Assembly: GCF_022180385.2 (NCBI RefSeq)
Contig: NZ_BQME02000002.1
Span: forward strand, 2,196,501 to 2,260,500
From: Paenibacillus sp. L3-i20
Lineage (GTDB): Bacteria; Bacillota; Bacilli; Paenibacillales; Paenibacillaceae
Direction of reading: 5' to 3'
Length of the DNA stretch: 64,000 nucleotides
Both the position numbers and the translations under genes were made by a program. The first letter of the stretch is position 1; every line of letters starts with the position of its first letter. Shown here piece by piece: positions 8,560-16,372 of this stretch. The notes beneath the pieces are model-generated. The model was not told where the DNA came from, ran no database searches, and saw only the letters and a list, made by a program, of their open reading frames with translations.

Positions 8560-9630
8560 ATGGAGAAACAGACACAATTAAAAGCAAATATCGTTGAGTT
8601 AAATGTTGTAAAAGCAATCGCAATACTGGCTGTACTCATTATTCATGCAACAGCGGATTCGCGGGTAAACGTACCCTGGGGAAGCGTTACTGCACCATTT
8701 TATTTATTAATCAACTCACTTAGCATGTTTGCTGTACCTGTCTTTATATTTATTAATGGACTTGTATTGTTTTATCGTTATAAGGACGATTGGACGCCTA
8801 AACAAGCGTTATCGTTTTATAAAAAACGAATCAAATACATTCTGATTCCATATTTAATCTGGTCAGCTATCTATTATGTGTACTATCAGTGGCTCCAACA
8901 TCAGTCATTTCAATTCGATTTGAACACATTTGCAAATCTTTTGATTTGGGGTAAATCAAGTTATCATCTTTACTTCATGGTCATTGTCATCCAGCTTTAT
9001 CTGTTTTTCCCCATTTTAATGACAATCGTGAACAAATTTAAATTTAAAGCTTACCACATGATTGCGCTTGGTCTGCTTGTACAAGGTCTGTTCTATTATA
9101 TTCACCACTGGATCAAGCCTTTTTCCCATGCTGCATCAATGATGCCAAATTACTTTATCGTATTTTGCGTAGGTGCAGCGATCGGCATGTCCTACCAATC
9201 ATTTTCAAAAAAGTCGAACCAGTTATGGTGGGTATTCGGATTAGCTGTATTTGTTGGATTCGTATATATTCTAATACTGCTCTCTTCCCAAGAAGGTGGA
9301 GCAAGTTATCCGGGACCTGTATATGTTATTCTATACACTCTCTACGCTGTTCTAGTAGGAATCAGCTTAATCTGGATTGGCAAAATTGTTTGCGAACGTT
9401 CCACATTCCTCACTCGTTGGATTTTAGCTTTAGGCACAGCTTCGTTCGGTATTTATCTCGTACATCCTTTAGTACTATCTGAATGGCGAATGGCTGTGAA
9501 CCTCATTCCGCAGCATTCCTATTATCACATTTACAATATAGCAACATTGCTTCTAATTATCGTCATTCCTTGGCTTATCGTGGTTTGTACAAAAAGAATT
9601 AAATTCTCTTGGTTATTATGGGGAAGATAA
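8560..9630 (+). CDS. Acyltransferase 3 family integral membrane protein
   Basis: The roughly 356-residue protein has ten hydrophobic segments and the family start VELNVVKAIAILAVLIIHAT, with the conserved histidine of the Acyl_transf_3 family in the first span. A second landmark is FGIYLVHPLVL near the C-terminus. Members O-acylate extracellular sugars, including peptidoglycan, exopolysaccharide and teichoic acids. No sugar-nucleotide or polymer gene lies nearby, so the acceptor is unknown. I start at ATG 8560, which has GAAGGGG six bases upstream; the open frame extends 11 codons further without a site. Confidence 0.85.
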   Translation: MEKQTQLKANIVELNVVKAIAILAVLIIHATADSRVNVPWGSVTAPFYLLINSLSMFAVPVFIFINGLVLFYRYKDDWTPKQALSFYKKRIKYILIPYLIWSAIYYVYYQWLQHQSFQFDLNTFANLLIWGKSSYHLYFMVIVIQLYLFFPILMTIVNKFKFKAYHMIALGLLVQGLFYYIHHWIKPFSHAASMMPNYFIVFCVGAAIGMSYQSFSKKSNQLWWVFGLAVFVGFVYILILLSSQEGGASYPGPVYVILYTLYAVLVGISLIWIGKIVCERSTFLTRWILALGTASFGIYLVHPLVLSEWRMAVNLIPQHSYYHIYNIATLLLIIVIPWLIVVCTKRIKFSWLLWGR

Positions 9631-9645
9631 CTAATTAAACATGAA

Positions 9646-9706
9646 ATAAGCCCTATCTTCGATAGATGCATGCTGTACGCATTATATCGAGATAGGGCTT
9701 ATATTT
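9646..9706. terminator. Bidirectional terminator between convergent genes
   Basis: Arms ATAAGCCCTATCTTCGATA (9646-9664) and 9685-9702 pair over 18 bp with one bulge. T-rich sequence follows on the plus strand (ATTTTT). It serves the acyltransferase gene and, in the other direction, the repeat-protein gene. Confidence 0.8.
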
Positions 9707-9713
9707 TTAATTG

Positions 9714-10157
9714 CTAACTAACCTGCTCTACTTCTTCTACCTCTACTTCTTGATCTACTTCTTGATCTACTTCTTGATCTACTTCTTGATCTACTTCTTG
9801 ATTTACCTCTTCATCTACTTCTTGATCTACATTTATTTCTTCTTCCAGGTCTGGCGCTCTTTCATACTGCTCAATTTGCAGTTCCAGTATTGTTGCTGCA
9901 GCTTGTTTGTATAACGTTCGCACTTCTTCCAATGTTATCTGAAACTCTTTAATTTGAGGAATTGTAAATAGACCACTTGTTAAGTGCGCTAATATTTCGT
10001 TCGCTTTGGTCACTTGTTCATCATATAAATTCTGTTGTACGATTAATTCATCTAATATTTCGATGTCCGTCATTTCTTGAACAGGCTTTGCCGCATTTAC
10101 TACAGATACGAACAAAAAGAGACTCATCAAAGAAACTAAAAATATGATTTTTTTAAT
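9714..10157 (-). CDS. Secreted protein with acidic tetrapeptide repeats, unknown function
   Basis: I do not recognise this family. The frame is complete only if translation starts at an ATT (10155-10157), which has GAGGAGGT seven bases upstream. The product then begins (M)KKIIFLVSLMSLFLFVSVV and is a textbook signal peptide cut after VNA near residue 23. A standard-codon start (ATG at 10125-10127) would remove the basic KK and has no ribosome binding site. The mature part is a helical region of about 80 residues ending in a very acidic tail made of about seven DQEV-like tetrapeptides, encoded by a 12-bp tandem repeat at about 9748-9832. Total length is about 147 residues. A cell-surface or periplasmic location is inferred. 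Confidence 0.65.
   Translation of the reverse strand: MKKIIFLVSLMSLFLFVSVVNAAKPVQEMTDIEILDELIVQQNLYDEQVTKANEILAHLTSGLFTIPQIKEFQITLEEVRTLYKQAAATILELQIEQYERAPDLEEEINVDQEVDEEVNQEVDQEVDQEVDQEVDQEVEVEEVEQVS
9748..9832. repeat. 12-bp tandem repeat, about seven units
   Basis: The unit ACTTCTTGATCT recurs about seven times with small changes and encodes the DQEV/DEEV/NQEV tail of the secreted protein. The four central units are exact, which favours recent slippage or gene conversion. Confidence 0.9.
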
Positions 10158-10451
10158 AGTCCTTACCTCCTCTAATATATTACCACATTATACCATGAAA
10201 TATTGAAAACTGTTAGTAATGCTTCCAAATAGAAAAAGCCTTTGCTACGCAATAGTTTATACAGTCTCTCTGGCGCCTTTATCTCTAACCCGATTATACA
10301 AAAAGAAGCCATCCAAAATTATGATTATGCGATGAAAAAAGGATAGAAATACGTAAAAATCTGTGGATAGCAATAGTATGTGGTCAAACATGGGGTCATT
10401 GCATGGTGTGAGCTCAATTCCATACGATGGGTTTTATTTTTAAACAAAGAA
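10158..10451. other. Intergenic stretch without a recognised gene
   Basis: Between the secreted repeat protein and the tRNA block I see no frame with a ribosome binding site and no strong hairpin apart from the terminator at its right-hand edge. The sequence is AT-rich and ordinary. Confidence 0.5.
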
Positions 10452-10476
10452 AAAACCCTTATGTATCAAGGGTTTT
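10452..10476 (-). terminator. Terminator of the tRNA block
   Basis: AAAACCCTT (10452-10460) pairs with AAGGGTTTT (10468-10476), followed on the minus strand by TT then CTTTG. It lies 16 bases after the tRNA-Leu 3' end. Confidence 0.85.
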
Positions 10477-10491
10477 GGAAGTTTTATATTA

Positions 10492-10576
10492 TGGTGCGGT
10501 AGACAGGATTTGAACCTGCACGTCCATTGGACACTACCCCCTCAAGATAGCGTGTCTGCCGTTCCACCACTACCGC
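10492..10576 (-). tRNA. tRNA-Leu (GAG), CCA encoded
   Basis: An 85-base class II tRNA with acceptor stem GCGGTAG/CTACCGC, discriminator A and encoded CCA. The anticodon stem CTATC/GGTAG closes loop TTGAGGG, giving anticodon GAG. The variable arm is long, as expected for leucine. Confidence 0.95.
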
Positions 10577-10629
10577 ACAATTGAAGTTGTAGCTTTTCGT
10601 TACCAGCCAACTTCGAGGGAAGATAAAAC

Positions 10630-10705
10630 TGGTGAGCCATGAAGGACTCGAACCTTCGACACCCTGATTAAAAGTCAGGTGCTCTACCAACTGAGCTAAT
10701 GGCTC
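10630..10705 (-). tRNA. tRNA-Lys (TTT), CCA encoded
   Basis: A 76-base cloverleaf with anticodon loop CTTTTAA closed by CTGA/TCAG-type pairs, T-arm GTTCGAGTC, discriminator A and encoded CCA. Confidence 0.96.
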
Positions 10706-10752
10706 TCATAATTGGAACTGAACTCATATGAGCCATTCCTAAAGAGTGTAAA

Positions 10753-10827
10753 TGGTGACCCGTAGGGGACTCGAACCCCTGTTACCTCCGTGAAAGGGAG
10801 GTGTCTTAACCACTTGACCAACGGGCC
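10753..10827 (-). tRNA. tRNA-Glu (TTC), CCA encoded
   Basis: A 75-base cloverleaf beginning GGCCCGTTGG with anticodon loop CTTTCAC, T-arm GTTCGAGTC and encoded CCA. It is the first tRNA after the promoter at 10865-10893. Confidence 0.96.
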
Positions 10828-10864
10828 ATACTAATTATCGATTCGCTTTTTGGCGACAAGAATG

Positions 10865-10893
10865 ATTATATCAGCTTGTACCATGGAAAGCAA
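10865..10893 (-). promoter_or_regulatory. Strong sigma-A promoter for tRNA-Glu-Lys-Leu
   Basis: TTGCTT (10888-10893), 17 bases and a perfect TATAAT (10865-10870) read on the minus strand, about 38 bases ahead of tRNA-Glu. The tRNA block is therefore two units rather than one. Confidence 0.8.
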
Positions 10894-10963
10894 GTCTTTT
10901 TTTAAAAGTTTTTTCAACCTACAATCCGGATCAAAATTCGATCAATCATTAAGGTTTTTGAGC

Positions 10964-10987
10964 AATAAAAAAGACCGATGCTCGGCC
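10964..10987 (-). terminator. Terminator after tRNA-Ser
   Basis: GACCGA (10973-10978) pairs with TCGGCC (10982-10987) over a three-base loop including one G-T pair. Six T residues follow on the minus strand. It ends the Asn-Ser unit just before the next promoter. Confidence 0.6.
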
Positions 10988-11017
10988 TCCTGTTGCAATG
11001 AGTCCTAAGAAAAAATG

Positions 11018-11108
11018 TGGCGGAGAGAGAGGGATTCGAACCCTCGCACCACTTACGCAGTCTAACCCCTTAGCAGAGGGTCCCCTTGAGCCACTTGGGT
11101 ATCTCTCC
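11018..11108 (-). tRNA. tRNA-Ser (GCT), CCA encoded
   Basis: A 91-base class II tRNA with acceptor GGAGAGAT, anticodon loop CTGCTAA giving GCT, a long variable arm, discriminator G and encoded CCA. Confidence 0.95.
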
Positions 11109-11114
11109 ATCTTC

Positions 11115-11190
11115 TGGCTCCCCGAACAGGACTCGAACCTGTGACAACTCGATTAACAGTCGAGTGCTCTACCAACTGAGCTATCAGGGA
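11115..11190 (-). tRNA. tRNA-Asn (GTT), CCA encoded
   Basis: A 76-base cloverleaf beginning TCCCTGATAGCTCAG with anticodon loop CTGTTAA, T-arm GTTCGAGTC, discriminator G and encoded CCA. It lies 28 bases after the SprT-like stop with no terminator between, so it may be read from the upstream gene. Confidence 0.96.
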
Positions 11191-11218
11191 ATAGCAATTA
11201 GTGACTTTTAATAATTTA

Positions 11219-11698
11219 TCATGACTCCACTATATTGTCAAGCATAAATAATTTTAATTTCCCTCGACACTTTCCACATGCGTAACGCGAAGGATCTAGC
11301 TTCCTTTTTCGAAGATACTCCATGCCGCAATGACTGCAAACTAATTTATATCGAAACGCATTTCCTTTCTTCCCCGCCCTCTCCGGTAATGAATTGCAGT
11401 ATCTAGAACCCCCTACATATGCAAGCAATTTTTTGAAGTCCATATCTCTATGACGGTAGCCTCGTTTCATTATATGGAGATGATAATGACAAAGTTCATG
11501 CTTTATAATTTTTTCAGTTTCCTCATGTCCAAATATGTCTAATTGATGAGGACTAATCTCGATATGATGAGTTACTGTAAAATAACGCCCACCCGTTGCC
11601 TTCAGCCTCGAATTAAATGTAGCCTTATGTAGAAAAGGTCTTCCGAAGGATTCCATAGACACCTTCTCTACCCATTGTTGCAAAGCAGTATTATCCAT
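11219..11698 (-). CDS. SprT-like zinc metalloprotein (YdcK type)
   Basis: The 159-residue protein carries a zinc-protease motif HELCH near residue 87, an H-x-M-K region just after it, and a C-terminal zinc ribbon (C-x2-C about 120-125 and C-x2-C about 140-145). This is the SprT family layout and the usual length. The biochemical role in bacteria is not settled. The ATG has GGGAGGGAC upstream. The nearby cmpA and tex genes reproduce the neighbourhood of Bacillus subtilis ydcK, which supports the assignment. Confidence 0.88.
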   Translation of the reverse strand: MDNTALQQWVEKVSMESFGRPFLHKATFNSRLKATGGRYFTVTHHIEISPHQLDIFGHEETEKIIKHELCHYHLHIMKRGYRHRDMDFKKLLAYVGGSRYCNSLPERAGKKGNAFRYKLVCSHCGMEYLRKRKLDPSRYACGKCRGKLKLFMLDNIVES

Positions 11699-11802
11699 AG
11701 CTTGTCCCTCCCAACTACTTGAATTTTAACGCTTGCATGCGCTACACTGTCAAGTAGGAAATAACAATTGCAGCAACAGATCGAAGGGAGAGCTTTACGT
11801 TC

Positions 11803-12165
11803 ATGGCTACCATGCGTTATGTATTATTGAAAGATCAACATTCTATCGCCTTTGTCGAAATGCCAGCTACTCACGCTTACCAGCTAAGCGCATTAAATCT
11901 GCGCTTACATAAAGAACTTGATAAATTAACAGCGAATAATGTACCTGCCTTGCCTTATGCGATTGCAGAATGTGACAATGTAGAACTACATGATACTTCC
12001 ATTGCAATAATTGCAGGTCTCGAATACATTAATGGTCTAGAGAAAGATTTTGCAACTGTACAAGAGAAATCCTACCCGCTCATTTCACTCCTTACAGAAA
12101 TTCGTGCCCTTCAAGCTCAACTAGAGCAATGGTATGAAGAATATGAAGAAGAACAGCAGAGCTAA
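11803..12165 (+). CDS. Conserved-looking small acidic protein, function unknown
   Basis: I do not recognise this 120-residue protein. It is soluble with no signal or membrane segment. The first half mixes beta-prone stretches (MRYVLLKDQHSIAFVEM), and the last 35 residues form an acidic helix ending YEEYEEEQQS. GAAGGGAGAG lies about a dozen bases before the ATG, and codon use looks like that of neighbouring genes. It is divergent from the SprT-like gene and upstream of cmpA on the same strand, so co-expression with cmpA is possible. Confidence 0.65.
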   Translation: MATMRYVLLKDQHSIAFVEMPATHAYQLSALNLRLHKELDKLTANNVPALPYAIAECDNVELHDTSIAIIAGLEYINGLEKDFATVQEKSYPLISLLTEIRALQAQLEQWYEEYEEEQQS

Positions 12166-12285
12166 TATTGATTAATTTCTATAATTAACGTCCATTGGTA
12201 CATTTGATTGGACCTGCACGGACATCAGCCCTCCTCCATATGGTAGAAGATCAATAGGTTATGCCCCGGGAGGAGGAACATGCGT

Positions 12286-12429
12286 ATGCCACAGTGGCTT
12301 TGCAATCAACTGATGCGCGCATATCAACAGAAAGACCGAAAGCAGATCAAGTTACTTAATGATTGCTGGTATTTCTATCGCACGAAACAGGGTTCAAAGG
12401 AACAATGCAACGAAACTGTCTTTCAATAA
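12286..12429 (+). CDS. cmpA: CmpA, cortex morphogenetic protein
   Basis: This short frame encodes about 47 residues beginning MPQWLCNQLMRAYQQKD, then KQIKLLNDCWYFYR. These match the CmpA family, which has a 'MP.WL..Q...A...KD..QIK.LN.CWY.YR' pattern and is normally about 37-40 residues. In B. subtilis CmpA works with the ClpXP system and SpoIVA to hold back cortex assembly until the coat is properly started. GGGAGGAGG at 12268-12276 precedes two in-frame ATGs (12280 and 12286). I chose the second because it gives the family N-terminus. The order SprT-like, cmpA, tex matches Bacillus. Confidence 0.82.
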   Translation: MPQWLCNQLMRAYQQKDRKQIKLLNDCWYFYRTKQGSKEQCNETVFQ

Positions 12430-12452
12430 CTATTCCTTCATAATTAAAACAA

Positions 12453-12491
12453 AAACCCGGTTCTCCTCCTACTAAAAGAGAAGCCGGGTTT
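12453..12491. terminator. Bidirectional terminator between cmpA and the nitroreductase gene
   Basis: AAACCCGGTTCTC pairs with GAGAAGCCGGGTTT with one bulged base. The stem has A-rich sequence on the left and T-rich sequence on the right, fitting use in both directions. Confidence 0.8.
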
Positions 12492-12503
12492 ATGATTTTC
12501 AAC

Positions 12504-13163
12504 CTATTTCATTTCATTAAAGAAAGCTATCTGATCTACAGCTAGTCGAGTTGTAGGATGCGCTGGAGTCGCAGCTTTACCAATTGGCAACATTAGCGTT
12601 GGAAGATAACGTTCATTGATATTAAACAATTCAACTACTTGAGCACGATTATAACCGCCCATCGGTACGGTGTCATACCCTTTTGCACGAGCAGCAAGCA
12701 TTAATTGCATGGAAACTAGACCAGTATCGAATACTGCTATTTCCTTCAAACGTTCAGCCGGAAGTGCCATATACTGCTTCGTAGTGTTAGCAATCATTCT
12801 ATCCTTTAACTCTTCTGTCACATAACCCGCTGTCGCAGCTGAGCTGTATATTTCATCCACCTTTTTGTACATCTCAAGGTCAGCCAAAACAATAATTACA
12901 GCAGAACAATCTGCAACCTGCTCTTGATTATAAGCGATAGGCAACAACTTAGCTTTCAATTCAGCGTCTGTCACAACAATAAAACGCCATGGTTGCAAAT
13001 TTGATGATGATGGTGCTTTTGTAGCTATAGCAATTAATTCACGGATTTCTTCATCAGAAATTACTGCGGTGTTATCATATTTACGGACAGAACGGCGTTC
13101 CTCAAGAACGTTAAAAAATAATTCATTTTTCTCAGTTTGAGCTTGTGAGCTTGAAATTGTCAT
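12504..13163 (-). CDS. Nitroreductase family protein (FMN-dependent)
   Basis: The 219-residue protein has the family opening LEERRSVRKYDNTAVISDEE, the FMN-phosphate motif KAPSSSNLQPWRFIVV (about residues 50-65) and MQLMLAARAKGYDTVPMGG near residues 150-170. These enzymes are FMN-containing homodimers that reduce nitro compounds, quinones or flavins with NAD(P)H. It resembles the YdgI/MhqN-like group in Bacillus. It is a single-gene unit flanked by terminators. The physiological substrate is unknown. Confidence 0.88.
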   Translation of the reverse strand: MTISSSQAQTEKNELFFNVLEERRSVRKYDNTAVISDEEIRELIAIATKAPSSSNLQPWRFIVVTDAELKAKLLPIAYNQEQVADCSAVIIVLADLEMYKKVDEIYSSAATAGYVTEELKDRMIANTTKQYMALPAERLKEIAVFDTGLVSMQLMLAARAKGYDTVPMGGYNRAQVVELFNINERYLPTLMLPIGKAATPAHPTTRLAVDQIAFFNEMK

Positions 13164-13340
13164 ATCATTATTCCTCCTAAAACTTTCACATCATTACTTA
13201 TAGTCCTTCAATAATACGAATAGTATGAGTATAATCATTTGACAAACTTTTGTCAATTAACTTACCTTTTTTCATTAACTTTTAATTCTTGCTATTTTTC
13301 TACTAATTACTCCAGTTTTCAACAAGGTGTGATGATACTA

Positions 13341-13377
13341 AATAGGCTCGTCCACAAAAATGATGGACGAGCCTATT
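13341..13377. terminator. Terminator-like stem after tex
   Basis: A perfect 14-bp stem AATAGGCTCGTCCA/TGGACGAGCCTATT (13341-13354 with 13364-13377) ends two bases from the tex stop codon. The T-run on the minus strand is short, so efficiency is uncertain. Confidence 0.65.
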
Positions 13378-13378
13378 A

Positions 13379-15643
13379 TTAATTTGGTTGTTTCATCGTA
13401 AGACCTACGCGACCCTTTTTCAAATCAACACTTAACACCCATACCGTTACATTATCTCCAACTGATACAACATCCATCGGATGTTTCACGAATTTATCGC
13501 TCAGCTGGGAAATATGGACGAGACCATCATTTTTGATACCGATATCGATAAACGCTCCAAAATCAATTACATTTCGAACTGTACCTTTCAGCTCCATTCC
13601 AGCTGTCAGATCTTCGATATGAAGCACATCGGTATGGAAAATTGGCGGTGGCAGCTCTTCCCGTGGATCACGACCAGGCTTAAGCAGGCTATCAATAATG
13701 TCTCTAAGCGTCGGAACACCTACCGCTAGCATGACAGCTAAGCTCTGAACATCTATTTCAGATAGCTTCGTCTTTACATCATCGCTGCCAATCGCTTTGA
13801 GCTCAAGCCCCAGCTCCTTAAAAAGAGTGTCTACAACTTCGTAGGATTCAGGGTGAATAGGCGTACGATCAAGCGGATTAGTTGCTTCTGGGATACGTAG
13901 AAACCCTATACACTGCTCATATGACTTTGCACCGAGACGAGGCACCTTCTGAAGCCCTGTACGTTTGACGAACCGACCATTCTCTTCACGAAACTTTACA
14001 ATATTTTTGGCTAACGTGGCGTTAACCCCTGCTACGTATGAAAGTAGAGAAGCCGAAGCAGTATTTACATCTACCCCAACATGGTTAACCGCTGACTCAA
14101 CAACGCCGCCTAACGTTTCATCAAGACGTTTTTGACTTACATCATGCTGATACTGCCCTACTCCGATCGCTTTCGGTTCAATTTTCACCAATTCTGCAAG
14201 TGGGTCCTGAAGTCTTCTGGCGATGGAAACAGCACTTCTCTCAGCCACATCCAAATTCGGGAACTCTTCTTGAGCTAGCTTAGATGCCGAATACACACTG
14301 GCACCCGCTTCATTCACGATAATATATTTAATCTCAGCGCTAGCCTTCGTCAGTCCCGCTTCATTTCGTTTGCTAAGTAAATTAGCAATAAACTGCTCCG
14401 TTTCCCTTGAAGCTGTACCATTACCAATAACAATTAATTCAACTTTATACTTATCAATTAAACCGTTAATTAATTTTTCTGCTTCAATTACCTTGTTATT
14501 AGGAGGAGTCGGATATGATACGGCTACCTCTAGCAGCTTACCTGTGTCATCAATGACTGCAAGCTTACAACCTGTCCGGAATGCAGGATCAACTCCAAGC
14601 ACGATATTGCCACGAACAGGAGGTTGCAACAATAGATTTCTAAGGTTCTCAGAGAATATGGTAATCGCATGTTCCTCAGCCTTTTCCGTCATTTCTCCAC
14701 GTACCTCGCGCTCAATTGAGGGTGATATGAGTCGCTTATAAGAATCTTCAATTACGGCTTCTAATACTTCACGTACTGCCTGTGCGGTACCGTTTCGCAG
14801 CAACTTCCTGCGTATATGCTCATAAATTCTATCTGCTGGCGTATCAAAAGAGATACGCAGTACTTCTTCACGCTCACCGCGATTAATTGCCAATATACGA
14901 TGTGGCGGCAGCTTGCGAATCGGCTCTTGATAACTGTAGTACATTTCATAAACGGATTCCTCGGCTTTGTTTTTCGCTTCGGTACGAAGCAAGGTTTGCT
15001 CGAAAGTAAACTTCCGCACCCAGGAACGGATAGAGGCATCATCCGCAATATTTTCTGCGATAATATCCATTGCCCCTTGAAGTGCATCCTGCGCCGCAGT
15101 TACACCCTTCTCCTCGCTCACATAACGAAGTGCTTCCGTTAGCGGCTCTCCTTGTCTCGGCTGGGACCAAAGCCACTCCGCCAATGGCTCAAGACCTCGT
15201 TCTTTGGCCACACTTGCCCGCGTCTTACGCTTCTGCCTATAAGGACGATATAAATCCTCTATCTCTTGAAGCTTGACTGCTTGCTCGATACCTGCGCGCA
15301 ATTCGTCTGTCAGCTTACCTTGCTCGTCAATAAGCCGGGCAACCTCGCGTTTTCGCTCTTCTAGATTACGCATATATTGTAGTTTCTCTTCGATCGATCT
15401 AAGCTCATTTTCGTCGAGCTCACCAGTCATCTCTTTCCGATAACGGGCAATAAACGGAATCGTATTCCCTTCATCGAGAAGTGCAACTGCAGATTTCACT
15501 TTTGAGATTGGGACAGAGAGTACCGCCGCGATTGCAGCAATAATTCGTTTACTCTCCGCTTCCTTCTGCTCATCTGTCAGCTTCACCTTTGCTGTTGTTT
15601 CTTCCAAAGCTGTAAATGCAGCCCCTTTTGTCGTTTCAGCCAA
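13379..15643 (-). CDS. tex: Tex family RNA-binding transcription accessory protein
   Basis: The 754-residue protein has the Tex order: an N-terminal helical region with NTIPFIARYRKEMTGELDE; a YqgF/RNase H-like domain (about 345-475, VLGVDPAFRTGCKLAVID); helix-hairpin-helix units (about 510-620, GVDVNTASASLLSYVAG); and a C-terminal S1 RNA-binding domain (about 675-750, LKGTVRNVIDFGAFIDIG). Tex binds nucleic acid and affects transcription of some genes. The start is TTG (15641-15643) with AAAGGACGG about 11 bases upstream, which is rather long spacing. It corresponds to B. subtilis YdcI. Confidence 0.95.
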   Translation of the reverse strand: MAETTKGAAFTALEETTAKVKLTDEQKEAESKRIIAAIAAVLSVPISKVKSAVALLDEGNTIPFIARYRKEMTGELDENELRSIEEKLQYMRNLEERKREVARLIDEQGKLTDELRAGIEQAVKLQEIEDLYRPYRQKRKTRASVAKERGLEPLAEWLWSQPRQGEPLTEALRYVSEEKGVTAAQDALQGAMDIIAENIADDASIRSWVRKFTFEQTLLRTEAKNKAEESVYEMYYSYQEPIRKLPPHRILAINRGEREEVLRISFDTPADRIYEHIRRKLLRNGTAQAVREVLEAVIEDSYKRLISPSIEREVRGEMTEKAEEHAITIFSENLRNLLLQPPVRGNIVLGVDPAFRTGCKLAVIDDTGKLLEVAVSYPTPPNNKVIEAEKLINGLIDKYKVELIVIGNGTASRETEQFIANLLSKRNEAGLTKASAEIKYIIVNEAGASVYSASKLAQEEFPNLDVAERSAVSIARRLQDPLAELVKIEPKAIGVGQYQHDVSQKRLDETLGGVVESAVNHVGVDVNTASASLLSYVAGVNATLAKNIVKFREENGRFVKRTGLQKVPRLGAKSYEQCIGFLRIPEATNPLDRTPIHPESYEVVDTLFKELGLELKAIGSDDVKTKLSEIDVQSLAVMLAVGVPTLRDIIDSLLKPGRDPREELPPPIFHTDVLHIEDLTAGMELKGTVRNVIDFGAFIDIGIKNDGLVHISQLSDKFVKHPMDVVSVGDNVTVWVLSVDLKKGRVGLTMKQPN

Positions 15644-15724
15644 ATGCGATACACCGTCCTTTAATTTATGTATTGACGCTATAGAAGCATTCCCGTCCGT
15701 TGCCAGACTAGAATGCTCCCTAAG

Positions 15725-16369
15725 TTATGCTGTATATGGATTATTAGCCTTTTCGAACCCAATTGTTGTGCGACCACCATGACCTGAATACACGATGACA
15801 TCGGAATCCAGCTTATAAAGCTTCGTTTTGATGGAGTCATACAAATCTCTTTCTTTTCCTCCGGGAAGATCCGTTCTGCCTACAGACAACTTAAATAGAA
15901 CATCCCCCGAGAAGAGATGGTTTCCACATAGGAAGCTTACACTTCCTGGCGAGTGTCCCGGTGTATGCAAAACACGGAAAGTGTGACCTATCATGTCTAA
16001 CGATTGACCATCTGCCAGAGCGAACTCAGCAGGCTCGGTAGATAACGGCGGTGTCACATCTTGCCAGCGCATCGAACCATTTTTACGAGGGTCCGTCAGC
16101 CAGTCCGCTTCCAAATCATGAATATATACAGGACATCCTGCTGCCTTACGCACCTCATCAACTCCACCCATATGATCAAAGTGAGCATGAGTAAGTAAAA
16201 TTGCTTCAATCTTCGTGTCAGCACTTCGCTCAAGCAATCGCTTTGGATTCATTCCAGGATCGATAATGATTCCCTGCTCTTTGTTCCCATCGTTCACAGT
16301 AAGGAGATAAGCATTCGTTTGAATTGGTCCGAGATTAAACGTCTCAACTTTAAAATGTGCAACTGTCAT
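15725..16369 (-). CDS. MBL-fold hydrolase (glyoxalase II-like, YqgX type)
   Basis: The 214-residue protein has the zinc-binding motif THAHFDH (about 60-66), the third histidine in HTPGHSPGS, the bridging aspartate in FSGDVLF and a terminal SGHGGRTTIG histidine. This is the YqgX/glyoxalase II-like subgroup. It may act on thioesters such as S-lactoyl-thiols, but this is a family-level inference. It follows the thioredoxin-like gene after three bases, so the two are probably made together. Confidence 0.85.
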   Translation of the reverse strand: MTVAHFKVETFNLGPIQTNAYLLTVNDGNKEQGIIIDPGMNPKRLLERSADTKIEAILLTHAHFDHMGGVDEVRKAAGCPVYIHDLEADWLTDPRKNGSMRWQDVTPPLSTEPAEFALADGQSLDMIGHTFRVLHTPGHSPGSVSFLCGNHLFSGDVLFKLSVGRTDLPGGKERDLYDSIKTKLYKLDSDVIVYSGHGGRTTIGFEKANNPYTA

Positions 16370-16372
16370 AAG

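Noticed and set aside
9748..9832. Short regular repeats as a possible CRISPR array
   Set aside because: Units are 12 bp, contiguous with no spacers, and in frame with a gene.
9711..9914. Plus-strand frame of 67 residues rich in FLIYFLIYFLIY
   Set aside because: It is the antisense shadow of the 12-bp repeat in the secreted protein gene, with no ribosome binding site.
10484..10690. 68-residue frame over the tRNA genes
   Set aside because: It translates tRNA-Leu and tRNA-Lys sequence and is not a gene.
14370..15276. Several 68-123 residue frames within tex on both strands
   Set aside because: They overlap a conserved, domain-complete gene and show no family features.
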